DNA of 64,000 nucleotides from Acidobacteriaceae bacterium (GTDB lineage Bacteria > Acidobacteriota > Terriglobia > Terriglobales > Acidobacteriaceae): positions 62,001-126,000 of the forward strand of contig CAHJWI010000005.1 in the NCBI GenBank assembly GCA_903642225.1, given 5' to 3'. The notes beneath the pieces were generated by a model. It did not search any database and had not been told where the DNA came from. It saw nothing but the letters and a program-made list of their open reading frames with translations. The stretch's first letter is position 1, and each line of letters begins with the position of its first letter. This document shows, in pieces, positions 17,401 to 25,648 of the stretch. Made by a program: the position numbers and the translations under genes.

Positions 17401-17694
17401 GGCTTTACCCGGCTGCGTCCTGTGGTTATGACGGCGCTTGCCATGATTATTGGCATGTTGCCAATGGCGCTGGCGTTGGGTGAAGGTGGGGAACAGAATG
17501 CGCCACTGGGCCGTGCCGTCATCGGGGGACTGCTTTTTGCGACGCTGGGCACGCTTATTGTGGTCCCGATTATGTATGCGTGGCTGCGTACAGAGCCGCC
17601 AAAGGATTACGCGAAGGAGATCGACGACGTTTACGCGGAAGAGCAGGCTGTGCAAAAGAATGGTGACTCACAGCCGCAACGGGCCCAGGCATGA
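14455..17694 (+). CDS. RND-family efflux permease (HAE1-type inner membrane pump)
   Basis: 1079 aa proton-driven RND pump. The first membrane helix follows MWIVRLALRRPYTFVVFSLL and the periplasmic porter domain contains the PQDMEGRIV segment. The proton-relay helix 4 GGLALAVGILVDDATVEIEN carries the paired Asp of AcrB. A second half begins near residue 545 and ends with the LPMALALGEGGEQNAPLGRAVIGG helices. It exports drugs or other hydrophobic compounds through the adaptor and outer membrane factor encoded next. The gene order permease, adaptor, channel is less common than adaptor first. The stop overlaps the adaptor start (ATGA). Confidence 0.93.
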   Translation: MWIVRLALRRPYTFVVFSLLMLLLGIGTAVTAPKDIYPYINIPVVTIVWSYSGLPPQDMEGRIVTICERALSTTVNDIEHTSSESYQGVSVIRVYFQPTVKVELAVSQITAVVQTILRILPPGTYPPNIIKYDASSVPILQLALSGQGLTEEDLYDLGTSFIRPRLSNVKGASIPLPYGGKVRQVQVDTDPNLLYAHHLSATDVSTAFNQQNLILPAGVARMGDREFIIKLNSSPAVVGALNDLPIRAANGAVVQVKDVAQVRLGYAPQVNIVRQDGKRSALLTVLKNGDTSTLDIVNNVKKLLPQAKAGLPPGLTITPLFDQSIFVSESISEVVREATIAAALTGLMILLFLGSWRSTLIVCTSIPLSIATSLVILYALGETINVMTLGGLALAVGILVDDATVEIENTHRNMAEGKPLVRSILDSAQQVASPAFVSTLSICLVFLPVSLLTGPARFLFTPLAMAVVFAMLASYFLSRTLVPTMMHFLLASEIGLYQSPEASEKEAEENWIWRWHSRFDEWFERRRLQYKRFLGWTLENKGLTIACFGLFVVLSLPLTLFIGQDFFPYVDSGQMRLHVYPPQGTRPEDAEVLFAAIEAEIRHVIPSEEVKLILDNFGLPNGGINLAFASGGAISDSDGDILISLEPGKRDTQQYMRELRADLHTKFPNAVFFFTPANITNQILDFGLPAPIDLQVSGRAKENFALTQHMLKEVQAIPGIADAHIHQQIALPALNVNVDRLKARQIGLTQQDVAQSMLISLTGTGQTAPNEWLNPVNGVNYQVVVQTPQYRVDSLQSLARTPVTSPAGNVSQLLGNVANFERDEVPVIIDHYNIQPVYDIYADVDQRDLGGVASAIRKIMAKYEKNVPTGTQLALRGEVQTMTDSFERLGLGIVFAILLVYLLMAVNFQSWLDPLIILMSLPIAFSGILWMLYLTGTTFNVPSLMGAIMTIGVATANSILMVVFANDERALGKNSLDAAENAGFTRLRPVVMTALAMIIGMLPMALALGEGGEQNAPLGRAVIGGLLFATLGTLIVVPIMYAWLRTEPPKDYAKEIDDVYAEEQAVQKNGDSQPQRAQA

Positions 17695-19412
17695 GCGACG
17701 ACCTGCGGGAGCGTATCTATCCGGAAGACCAGCGCCTGCGTGCGATTGAGGACAACCCGGATCGGCAGATGACGCGGGGCGAGTGGGAGCGCGAGGAGAG
17801 TGCGGCACGGCAAGCAGCGCGCAAGCGGCATGAAAGCGTCGCGCACGACCGCCAGGTACAGCAGGACTTCGATAAGAAGAAGAAGCAGCAACACCGGCCG
17901 TGGGGAAAGATTCTGCTGTGGATTGGTATAGCTGTTGTCTTGTTGCTGCTCATCTTCCTGCTTGGGTATCTGCCACGTCATAGCCGAAACAAGAAGATCG
18001 AAGCAGCGGCGGCGGACCGTGACCGTGAGCACCCACAGGTCGATGTCATCCGGGTAGCACAGACCCACGCTCCGGGTGAACTTACCGTGCCCGGTACGAC
18101 CTCGGCGCTGACAGAGGCATACCTGTATGCGCGTGCCAACGGCTACATCCGCAAGCGGTACGTCGACATTGGTGATCACGTGGTGAAAGGCCAGCTGATG
18201 GCGATTCTGGACGCGCCTGATCTGGACCAGCAGGTGGACCAGGCGCGTCAGCAATTGCGCCAGGCTGAGGCCCAGGTTGCCCAGCAGAAGGCACAGCTGG
18301 ACCTTACGCGAGTGACATGGGAACGATGGCGTACGCTGGTCGCGAAGGGCGTGTTCAGCCGGCAGGATGGAGACCAGCGCGAGACGGATTATCGTGCGCA
18401 GCAGGCCATTGTTGCTTCTGCCGAGCGGAATGTGGAGAGCTACAGAGCGAATCTGCGACGGGCGATTGCCTTGCAAAGCTATGAGCGCATAACGGCGCCG
18501 TTCACCGGGATTGTGACGCAGCGGAATGCAGATGTGGGAGCACTTGTTGGCGCATCCGGGTCTGCGATGTCAGCGCCAAACCCGACCTCTCAAACGCCTG
18601 CCGGGGGCGCGAGTGCACCGGCGAGCGCGAACACCAACGGCACAAGCGGAATGGCTAACACCACCTCCATGGCAAGCCAGGGCACGTCGCAGGGTGGGCC
18701 TATCTTTGCTGTCGCCCAGATTGAGACGCTGCGAATCCTCGTCGCGGTGCCGGAGGGATACTCAACCAGCGTTCACCCCGGTATGGCCGCAAAGGTGTAT
18801 CTGCAAGAGCGTCCGAACGTGCCGTTTAACGGTTCAGTGGCGCGGCTTGCCAATTCACTGGACCAGAACACTCGCACCATGTTGACCGAGGTCGATGTCG
18901 ACAACCGTGACCATGCGCTCTATCCCGGTATGTACGCGGTTGTGTCGTTCCAGCAATTGCGCGGTGACAGCCCGCTTACGGTGCCCGGAGATGCGGTGAT
19001 CGTTCGCAACGACCAAACGTCGGTGGCAACGATTGTGAATGGCAACAAGGTTCAGCTGCGGCCTGTGCAGATTGGCCGTGATTACGGGCCTTCCGTTGAG
19101 ATTGTGAGTGGCCTGCGGCCCGGCGACACCGTTGTGACCACGGTGACTGATGGTGTGCGGGAGGGTGCAACTGTTCAGCCGCGGGAGAGTAACACGGCCA
19201 GCGCACAGGCGACCGGCAACACTGCCCAGCCGCAGACGACGAAGGAGCCGGATGATGGGCCGAATCAGTATGGCGATCAATCCATCGTGAACCAGAGCTC
19301 GGAGGGTACGAACAACCAGGGCAAGAAGGGTCAGGCCAACGGGACTGCCCACCAGGGTGCCAAGGCAAAGGGTTTTGGCCCGCAGCTGAAGCAGAAGGGA
19401 AGCGGCAATTGA
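17691..19412 (+). CDS. RND efflux periplasmic adaptor (membrane fusion protein)
   Basis: 573 aa, longer than the usual 370-420. The first 80 or so residues are highly charged and cytoplasmic, followed by one helix (KILLWIGIAVVLLLLIFLLG). Then come the adaptor domains: the first lipoyl half near ANGYIRKRYVDIGDHVVKGQ, an alpha-helical hairpin rich in Gln (DQARQQLRQAEAQVAQQKAQ), the second lipoyl half near RITAPFTGIVTQRNADVGAL and beta-barrel segments. A Ser/Ala/Gly/Thr-rich insert of about 50 residues interrupts the lipoyl to barrel region, and a disordered Gln/Asn/Gly-rich tail follows residue 490. It links the pump to the TolC-like channel. Confidence 0.9.
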   Translation: MSDDLRERIYPEDQRLRAIEDNPDRQMTRGEWEREESAARQAARKRHESVAHDRQVQQDFDKKKKQQHRPWGKILLWIGIAVVLLLLIFLLGYLPRHSRNKKIEAAAADRDREHPQVDVIRVAQTHAPGELTVPGTTSALTEAYLYARANGYIRKRYVDIGDHVVKGQLMAILDAPDLDQQVDQARQQLRQAEAQVAQQKAQLDLTRVTWERWRTLVAKGVFSRQDGDQRETDYRAQQAIVASAERNVESYRANLRRAIALQSYERITAPFTGIVTQRNADVGALVGASGSAMSAPNPTSQTPAGGASAPASANTNGTSGMANTTSMASQGTSQGGPIFAVAQIETLRILVAVPEGYSTSVHPGMAAKVYLQERPNVPFNGSVARLANSLDQNTRTMLTEVDVDNRDHALYPGMYAVVSFQQLRGDSPLTVPGDAVIVRNDQTSVATIVNGNKVQLRPVQIGRDYGPSVEIVSGLRPGDTVVTTVTDGVREGATVQPRESNTASAQATGNTAQPQTTKEPDDGPNQYGDQSIVNQSSEGTNNQGKKGQANGTAHQGAKAKGFGPQLKQKGSGN

Positions 19413-21712
19413 GGTGGAACGCACATCGCGCAACGGCGTTGACTTTGCTGGCTGGTGGTAGCTGTGCAACTGCCCAGCAGCAGGCACCGCCGGTTCCGCC
19501 GCCCTACACGGCGCCTGTGCCGTCGGGTCCGGTGCAGGATACGAATGGACCGCAGCAGCCGCCACCGTACACCGCACCCCAGCCTGCGACTCCGGCAGTA
19601 TCGCAAAGTCCTGGTCAACAAGAGGTACCTGAGCAGCAGCGTCCGCGTGTGTCCCCGGTTGGTTCGCCGGATGGGCCGCTGCCCCGACCCGATGCTTCCT
19701 CTGTGAATCTGCGGGCTCTGCGGCCGCTTGCTCCCCAAACTGCTGCGCCGATCGGCACTGACCCGCAGACAGAGGCTGCCGCCACGTCATCAGCTACGCC
19801 TGCGCGCCTAGGGTACGGGAGTGTGCAGACCAGCCCTTTTCGGCTCATCGCACCGTACAGGCCCGCCCATGTGCCCGCGCTTGCTGGCGGCAACTCCAGC
19901 AGGATTGGATCGCTGATACGCGACGGCAAGCTATACCTTTCCCTGCGCGATGCGGTCGAGTTGGCGGTGGAGAACAATCTCGACGTGGAGGTAAGCCGGT
20001 ATGACCTGCTGCTTGCGGACACCGATCTTCTTCGTGCAAGTGGGGGCGGGAACCTTCGCGGTGTGGACACCACGATTGTTCAAACCGCGCCCGGCGTTGG
20101 ATCCATTACAAGCCCTTTGCTGAATACGGCGACGACCGGTACGGCTTCGCCGGTGACGGTCCAGGTGACGGACCTGTCGCAGGTGACTCAAACCGGCAAC
20201 ACGACCCAGCAGAGCCTTACTCAGAATGGGACCAATACCTACGCTGCCGGGCCGGCGATCCCGCTGTTCGATCCGCAGATGACCGCTGAGGCCGGGTATC
20301 TGCACCGATCTGACCAGACTTCGTTAATTGCAGACACGACAACTACCGGCACGACGACCACTGGTACGACGGGAACGGCTGGTGCCAGCCCTCCTGTGGC
20401 TTTCATCAGTACCGGAGTGGACTACCAGCAGGGTTTTTCGTTTGGTGGGCAGCTGGAGGCGTTTGTCAGCAATGCGCCGCAGGTGTTGTACGCCGACAGC
20501 TCGCAATACAACCCCTTCCATGCGCCGAGTACTTCAGCGACCTTTACCCAGCCGCTGCTCCGAGGCCGTGGTCGCAGCGTCAACCTGCGCTTTGTCCGCA
20601 TAGCGAAGCTGGATGCGCGGGTGTCACGGCTGATTTTCGAGCAGCAGCTGCTTGAAACCGTTTACGGCATTTCCCGGTTGTATTACGACCTTGTTTCGCT
20701 TGGCGAGAATATCGGAGTGAAGGAAGAGGCCCTTGCCGCCGCCCAGCGGCTGTACGACGACGACCACGCGCAGGTGGAGGAGGGAACGCTTGCGCCGATT
20801 GAACTCACCCGCGTGCAGGCTCTGCTGTCTGCGAGCCGGCTCGACCTGATCCAGGCGCGCAGCGAATATCGGCAGCAGGAGGTGATCCTGCGGGAGCAGG
20901 TGCTCCGGTCGTTGACTGACCCGGCAGCGCGGTTTGCGTCCATTGTTCCCACCGATCACATTGACGTTCCGCAGACGGCACCCGCGCTTGACGTTGCTGC
21001 GTTGACTGCAGATGCGCTGAACACCCGCCCTGACCTGGCCCAGGCGGCGCTTCAGGTGCAGGCGAACGAGATCTCAGCAAAAGCCACGGCCAATGCGGTC
21101 AAGCCTTTGCTGAACGTGTATGCGAATGTGCAGACACGCGGCACGTCTCTGGTTCCGTACCAGACACTTGGCTCCACCGGCACCGGCCAGTTGCAGGTTC
21201 CTGCCGCGCTGACCCAGGGCGGACTGCGGTTGTCGACGATTTACCAGGGTGGCATCCAGCTGAACCTGCCACTGCGGAACCGCATTGCCCAGGCGGATGC
21301 GGCGCGCGATGCGGTGCAGCTTCGCCAATCGCAGGGCCGCACGGCGAAGCTGGAGAACGACGTTCGTCAGCAGGTAGAAAACGCGTCGATCGCGCTGGAG
21401 AGTGCGCACCAGGCCTATGGTGCCGCGGTGGAGAGCCGCAATTACCAGCAGCAGTTGCTGCAGGCGGAGATCGACAAGTTCTCCGTTGGTGCAAGCACCA
21501 ATTTTCTGATCGTGCAGGATGAGGCGTACCTGGCCCAGGCGCGGTCGACCGAGGTTGCGGCGCGCTCGGACTATATGAAGGCGCAGCTTTCGCTAGATCG
21601 GGCCCTGGGAGACCTGCTACGCAAGAACGGGATTGCGCTGGATGACGCCATTGAAGGCCGCCTACCGGCGGGAGGTGCCCTGCCCTTGCAGCCGATGGCA
21701 CCCCAGCGCTGA
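19409..21712 (+). CDS. TolC-family outer membrane efflux channel
   Basis: 767 aa from a TTG that overlaps the adaptor stop (TTGA); the frame gives a credible signal peptide ending near SCATAQ. About 150 residues of Pro/Gln-rich low-complexity sequence precede the OEP domain, which starts at LRDAVELAVENNLDVEVSRYD. Two repeats of the helical barrel follow; the second contains TRPDLAQAALQVQANE and ends in a helical region with YQQQLLQAEIDKFSVGAST. A Thr/Gly-rich insert (about residues 230-330) makes the protein unusually large compared with about 450-500 for TolC. It completes the tripartite pump. Confidence 0.9.
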   Translation: MRWNAHRATALTLLAGGSCATAQQQAPPVPPPYTAPVPSGPVQDTNGPQQPPPYTAPQPATPAVSQSPGQQEVPEQQRPRVSPVGSPDGPLPRPDASSVNLRALRPLAPQTAAPIGTDPQTEAAATSSATPARLGYGSVQTSPFRLIAPYRPAHVPALAGGNSSRIGSLIRDGKLYLSLRDAVELAVENNLDVEVSRYDLLLADTDLLRASGGGNLRGVDTTIVQTAPGVGSITSPLLNTATTGTASPVTVQVTDLSQVTQTGNTTQQSLTQNGTNTYAAGPAIPLFDPQMTAEAGYLHRSDQTSLIADTTTTGTTTTGTTGTAGASPPVAFISTGVDYQQGFSFGGQLEAFVSNAPQVLYADSSQYNPFHAPSTSATFTQPLLRGRGRSVNLRFVRIAKLDARVSRLIFEQQLLETVYGISRLYYDLVSLGENIGVKEEALAAAQRLYDDDHAQVEEGTLAPIELTRVQALLSASRLDLIQARSEYRQQEVILREQVLRSLTDPAARFASIVPTDHIDVPQTAPALDVAALTADALNTRPDLAQAALQVQANEISAKATANAVKPLLNVYANVQTRGTSLVPYQTLGSTGTGQLQVPAALTQGGLRLSTIYQGGIQLNLPLRNRIAQADAARDAVQLRQSQGRTAKLENDVRQQVENASIALESAHQAYGAAVESRNYQQQLLQAEIDKFSVGASTNFLIVQDEAYLAQARSTEVAARSDYMKAQLSLDRALGDLLRKNGIALDDAIEGRLPAGGALPLQPMAPQR

Positions 21713-21942
21713 GAACTGGACCCCGCCACTTTGTGCCGGTACATACGCTTGAGCCCAGAATCTTCAACCGACTTCTTCTGTCATCAACGCCCTGGTGCAA
21801 TTCGCGTTGCGGCTGTCACGCGGGAACGCTATGCTGAATCGCATCACAGAACTCTGTCCGGGCTATGCGTCCGGGCTTATAAGAAGCTAGCTGCATTGCG
21901 CGCGTGTACACGCCGGACGATGTAAGGGGAGTAGGAAAACGC

Positions 21943-22713
21943 ATGCAGTTGCAGGATCAGATCGGAACAGACGCTGTGGCAGTCGGTTGTGCCCCTGAAT
22001 CGGATAGCCTTTTTGAGCGCTGCGGCTGGTTCTATGCGTTGTGCCGCGAACACCTCTTCCATGATCACTCCGAAGAGATTGGCAAGTCGTTGTGGGACGG
22101 GAATGATCCGTCACCCGGAACGCACATGATCGAATTGGGGTGTGGTCCGGGCTTCTACGCCTGTCGATTTGCAGAGAAGCACCCTGGTATGCGCACCACC
22201 GGCATTGACCTGAGCAGAAATCTGCTCACCCGTGCGCGCACCCGTGCCGCGCAGATGCGACTTACCAATGCGAGCTTTCACCTGGCCGATGTGCATGCAT
22301 TGCCGGCGTCTGTGGGCGAGGTGGATGTCATCGTGATTTCGAGACTGTTTTTGGTGGTGCCGAATCGCGATGCCGTGATGCAGGAGGTTTTCCGCGTGCT
22401 GCGGCCGGGCGGTCGGTGCTTTATCGCGGAGCCTGTGTCCAGCGCGCGCACGCAGTTTCCGCTCTCGGCCATGTGGCTCATCGCCAAGCTCACGTCTTTC
22501 GCCAAAGTGCCGTACGTGGAGCCGCATCGCGTGACGACCATGAGCGAGGTCGAGTTCCATGATCTTATCTACTCGCAGCCCTGGGCAAAGGTGGATCTGC
22601 AGCACTCTGGCCGGTACCAGCATGCCGTGTGCACCAAGCCGTTCGCTGCCGAGAAGGAGCTGCCAGCAGAGGCGCGATCAACAGAGCGGCATGGGGAGCG
22701 AGTCGTTGCCTGA
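21943..22713 (+). CDS. Class I SAM-dependent methyltransferase
   Basis: 256 aa from ATG 21943, preceded by AGGGGAGTAGG; the in-frame GTG at 21904 lacks a ribosome site. Motif I is MIELGCGPGFYACRF, the acidic residue of motif II is in TGIDLSRNLL, and the post-motif LRPGGRCFIAEPV is typical of UbiE/Methyltransf_11-type small-molecule methyltransferases. The substrate is unknown. It is the first of four overlapping genes, the others being nucleotide-sugar or lipid-linked glycosyltransferase types, so it may methylate a glycan or lipid intermediate. Confidence 0.85.
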   Translation: MQLQDQIGTDAVAVGCAPESDSLFERCGWFYALCREHLFHDHSEEIGKSLWDGNDPSPGTHMIELGCGPGFYACRFAEKHPGMRTTGIDLSRNLLTRARTRAAQMRLTNASFHLADVHALPASVGEVDVIVISRLFLVVPNRDAVMQEVFRVLRPGGRCFIAEPVSSARTQFPLSAMWLIAKLTSFAKVPYVEPHRVTTMSEVEFHDLIYSQPWAKVDLQHSGRYQHAVCTKPFAAEKELPAEARSTERHGERVVA

Positions 22714-23503
22714 AGTACCAGTTGCCGGACCATCCGCATATTCTGTCCTGAACCCTGCCGTTCGCAATCCCGCACTTTCCGGGGTCTGCGCGCTTGCCGT
22801 GATGGCGAAGGCACCCCGCGCAGGCAAAGTAAAAACGCGGCTTTCGCCGCCACTTCTGCTGGAGCAGACTGCTGCCCTAAATATATGTTTTTTGCGGGAT
22901 ACAACGGCGAACATTCAGACAGTTACCGGCGGGGCCGGCGTTATTTGCTATACGCCGGTGGGGGATGAAGTCGCTTTTGACGGCCTACTGCCGCAGGGTT
23001 TTTCGCTGATTGCGCAGCGTGGCGACGGGTTTGGCGAGCGGCTGCACCTGGCTGCAACGGATATTCTTGCCTGCGGGTTCGGCGCGGTCTGCCTGATCGA
23101 TTCGGACTCGCCGACACTGCCGCACGGGGCCCTGCACCAGGCGGTGGAAGAGTTGAGCAAGCCCGGAGATCGCGTTGTGCTGGGAGGCTCGGACGACGGC
23201 GGCTACTACCTGATCGGATTGAAAGAGCCGCATCCCGAACCGTTCGAGCGCATTACCTGGAGCACGTCGACCGTGTTTGCGGAGACAGTGGAGCGCACAC
23301 GCGAGGCTGGACTGCTGCTTGTGGAACTGCCGCTTTGGTACGACGTAGATGACGGTGCCACACTGCGTGTTCTGGCTGCGGAACTGCTCGACAACAAGCC
23401 GCCGAGCTTTGCGACTGTGCATGGCTACAACGCCGCGGAGACCCGTGCGTTTTTGCAGAACCTGGCAAAGGACGGCAACGCGCCGTGGGCAGATCCAGCG
23501 TGA
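22691..23503 (+). CDS. DUF2064 / TIGR04282-family glycosyltransferase-like protein
   Basis: 270 aa from ATG 22691, overlapping the methyltransferase end by 23 bases. The domain begins ALAVMAKAPRAGKVKTRLSP, a signature of the DUF2064 family (GT-A-like, related to nucleotidyl and glycosyl transferases), followed by AVCLIDSDSPTLP, GGSDDGGYYLIGL with its acidic metal-binding cluster, and LPLWYDVDD at the end. Members are often found next to family 2 glycosyltransferases, as here, but no biochemical function is firmly established to my knowledge. The role in this operon is inferred to be transfer of a sugar or activated headgroup. Confidence 0.85.
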   Translation: MGSESLPEVPVAGPSAYSVLNPAVRNPALSGVCALAVMAKAPRAGKVKTRLSPPLLLEQTAALNICFLRDTTANIQTVTGGAGVICYTPVGDEVAFDGLLPQGFSLIAQRGDGFGERLHLAATDILACGFGAVCLIDSDSPTLPHGALHQAVEELSKPGDRVVLGGSDDGGYYLIGLKEPHPEPFERITWSTSTVFAETVERTREAGLLLVELPLWYDVDDGATLRVLAAELLDNKPPSFATVHGYNAAETRAFLQNLAKDGNAPWADPA

Positions 23504-24855
23504 TCGCGCGGCTGCGGGCGGGCTCGCCCCTGCTTACCAACGTTGTGCTCTGCTGGCTTGGTGCGATGTTGCTCGGCTTGTCGCGCCATCTCGCTGTGGA
23601 GTTTGACCACTTCGTTTACGGCTATTCCGAGACGTCGATGGTTGCCATGGCCGCCGCGCTTGGCGCTGCATGGATTGTGTACGCTCAGCCGGTGGACCGG
23701 TACACCCTCTGGATCATCGCGGTGTTCGCCGTGCTTTGCCGGTTAAGTCTGTTGACGCCGGAACCAAACCTGTCGTCGGACATTTACCGATATGTGTGGG
23801 ATGGCATGGTGCAGCATCATGGGATCAATCCGTACCAGTATGTTCCCGGGAATGAGCACCTGAAGGCGTTTCGAGACGACGACATCTTTCCGAACATCAA
23901 CCGGCGTGATTATGCGCCGACTATTTATCCCCCTGGTGCGCAGATCTTCTTCTTCGGCGTTACGTGGGTGAGTGCGACGTTGACGATGATGAAGCTGGCG
24001 ATGATGGCGATGGAGGCCGTCACGGTTTGTGCACTCATGCGGCTGTTGCAGGCGCTTGGCCGCCGGCGCGAAGAGGTGATCCTGTACGCGTGGAGCCCGC
24101 TGTGCATCTGGGAGTTTGGCTCCAGCGGTCACCTGGACGCGGCGGTAATCGCGATGGTCGTGCTGGCGCTGCTTTTCCGCTGGCGTAACTGGCCGGTGCT
24201 AACCGGGCTCGCGCTGGGCGCGGCCATTATGTTTAAGTTTTATCCGCTGGTGCTGCTGCCTGCGCTGTGGCGGCGCTGGGACTGGAAGATGCCTGCTGCC
24301 GTGGCGGCTGTGATCGCCGGCGGGTATGCCGTTTACGCCGGCGTGGGGATGAAGGTGTTCGGTTTTGCGGGCGGCTACGTGGCGGAAGAGGGCATGAACT
24401 CGGGCTCGCGGTACTTTCTGTTTGACCTTGCGCACCGTGCACCGGGCCTGCATAACCTGCCGATTGGCGCATATTTCGTTTTCAGCGTTTTGTGCTTTGC
24501 CCCGCTGCTGTGGTGGTGCTGGCGTACTTCTGCACTGGCGACGGGAACAACGGTGGCCGAACGTGCGCAGTTCCTGAAGCCCGCTGCGGCGCTTGCGTTT
24601 GCCATGATGCTGCTGTTCTCGCCGCACTATCCCTGGTACGTGGCGTGGCTGCTGCCATTTGTGGTGTTGCTGCCCAACCTGCCGATGCTGGTATACAGCT
24701 ACAGCGTGTGGTGGTGGTTAACAACGGAGTATTCGATGCCTGGGCCCGGCCTGTTTTACGCGAACAAATGGGTTTATGGTGCGACTGCGGTTGCTGCAAT
24801 GGCGGCGTTTCTGTGGCAGAGGCGCGGGCGGGCCATGCTGCTGAGGAGTGCGTGA
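23500..24855 (+). CDS. Polytopic membrane glycosyltransferase-like protein (GT87/DUF2029 type)
   Basis: 451 aa from the GTG at 23500 that overlaps the previous stop (GTGA); GTG 23485 is an alternative. About ten to twelve membrane helices are visible. The first large extracytoplasmic loop has SSDIYRYVWDGMVQHHGINPYQY, whose Asp and Arg recall the catalytic Asp of GT-C enzymes that use polyprenyl-phosphate sugars. Later segments (AIMFKFYPLVLLPALWRRW and LFSPHYPWYVAWLLPF) match the GT87 pattern. It probably transfers a sugar from a lipid carrier outside the cytoplasmic membrane, with the neighbouring DPM1-like enzyme making the donor. Confidence 0.82.
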   Translation: MIARLRAGSPLLTNVVLCWLGAMLLGLSRHLAVEFDHFVYGYSETSMVAMAAALGAAWIVYAQPVDRYTLWIIAVFAVLCRLSLLTPEPNLSSDIYRYVWDGMVQHHGINPYQYVPGNEHLKAFRDDDIFPNINRRDYAPTIYPPGAQIFFFGVTWVSATLTMMKLAMMAMEAVTVCALMRLLQALGRRREEVILYAWSPLCIWEFGSSGHLDAAVIAMVVLALLFRWRNWPVLTGLALGAAIMFKFYPLVLLPALWRRWDWKMPAAVAAVIAGGYAVYAGVGMKVFGFAGGYVAEEGMNSGSRYFLFDLAHRAPGLHNLPIGAYFVFSVLCFAPLLWWCWRTSALATGTTVAERAQFLKPAAALAFAMMLLFSPHYPWYVAWLLPFVVLLPNLPMLVYSYSVWWWLTTEYSMPGPGLFYANKWVYGATAVAAMAAFLWQRRGRAMLLRSA

Positions 24856-25553
24856 CCGTGCCTGTTTCGGTAATCATTCCCGCGTTGAATGAAGCGGAGT
24901 CCATTGGTTTTGTCGTGAGTGGAATGCCGTGGCAGCACATTGCGGAGTGCATCGTCGTGGACAATGGTTCCACCGACGAGACTGCCGCGATCGCCGTGGC
25001 GGGTGGAGCGCGCGTGGTTCGCGCAGACAGGGGCTACGGTTCGGCGTGTATGGCCGGTGTGGCCGCCGCTCTTCCAACTTCTGACATTCTGGTTTTTATG
25101 GACGGGGATGGGAGTGACATCTCGTCCAACTTGAGCCTGCTCATCGCACCCATCCAGCGGAATGAGCAGGACTTTGTCATGGGCAGTCGACTTTCCAGCA
25201 CTCGCCGCGATGCGGGATCCATGCTTGCGTCGCAGGTGTTTGCCGGTCGCATGGTGGGCGCCGTGGTTCGCGCAGTGCACGGCTTTCGGTACACGGATAT
25301 GGGGCCCTTCCGCGCGATTCGCCGCTCGTCACTGGATGCATTGGGCATGCAGGAGCGCACCTATGGTTGGAGCCTGGAGATGCAGATCAAGGCAATTCAG
25401 CACGGCCTGCGCATCCTCGAAGTTCCCGTCGGCTACCGTGCCCGGCACGGCGGCGTATCCAAGGTGGCCGGAGACTTTCGTGCGTCGCTGAAGGCTGGTA
25501 CGCGCATTCTTGAGGTGCTGGCCCGTGTTTCCCTTCAGGGTCGGCGCCTGTAG
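24852..25553 (+). CDS. DPM1-like family 2 glycosyltransferase
   Basis: 233 aa from a GTG overlapping the preceding stop (GTGA), with GAGGAG just upstream. The GT-A core is complete: VSVIIPALNEAESIGF, CIVVDNGSTDET, FMDGDGSDISS (DXD metal site) and YRARHGGVSKVAGDF near the end. No membrane helix is evident. Enzymes of this kind make polyprenyl-phosphate sugars or transfer sugars onto lipids. A longer frame reaching back to 24492 is shadow sequence inside the previous gene. It is the last gene of the four-gene operon. Confidence 0.88.
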   Translation: MTVPVSVIIPALNEAESIGFVVSGMPWQHIAECIVVDNGSTDETAAIAVAGGARVVRADRGYGSACMAGVAAALPTSDILVFMDGDGSDISSNLSLLIAPIQRNEQDFVMGSRLSSTRRDAGSMLASQVFAGRMVGAVVRAVHGFRYTDMGPFRAIRRSSLDALGMQERTYGWSLEMQIKAIQHGLRILEVPVGYRARHGGVSKVAGDFRASLKAGTRILEVLARVSLQGRRL

Positions 25554-25648
25554 AACGAAACGCGAAGCGCGATGGCAACTTTGCACGGCGAGGTGTGTCA
25601 CAACAAGGGCGAGCGGTGTCGTTGCCCGTCTCACGTTGAGGGTTACGG

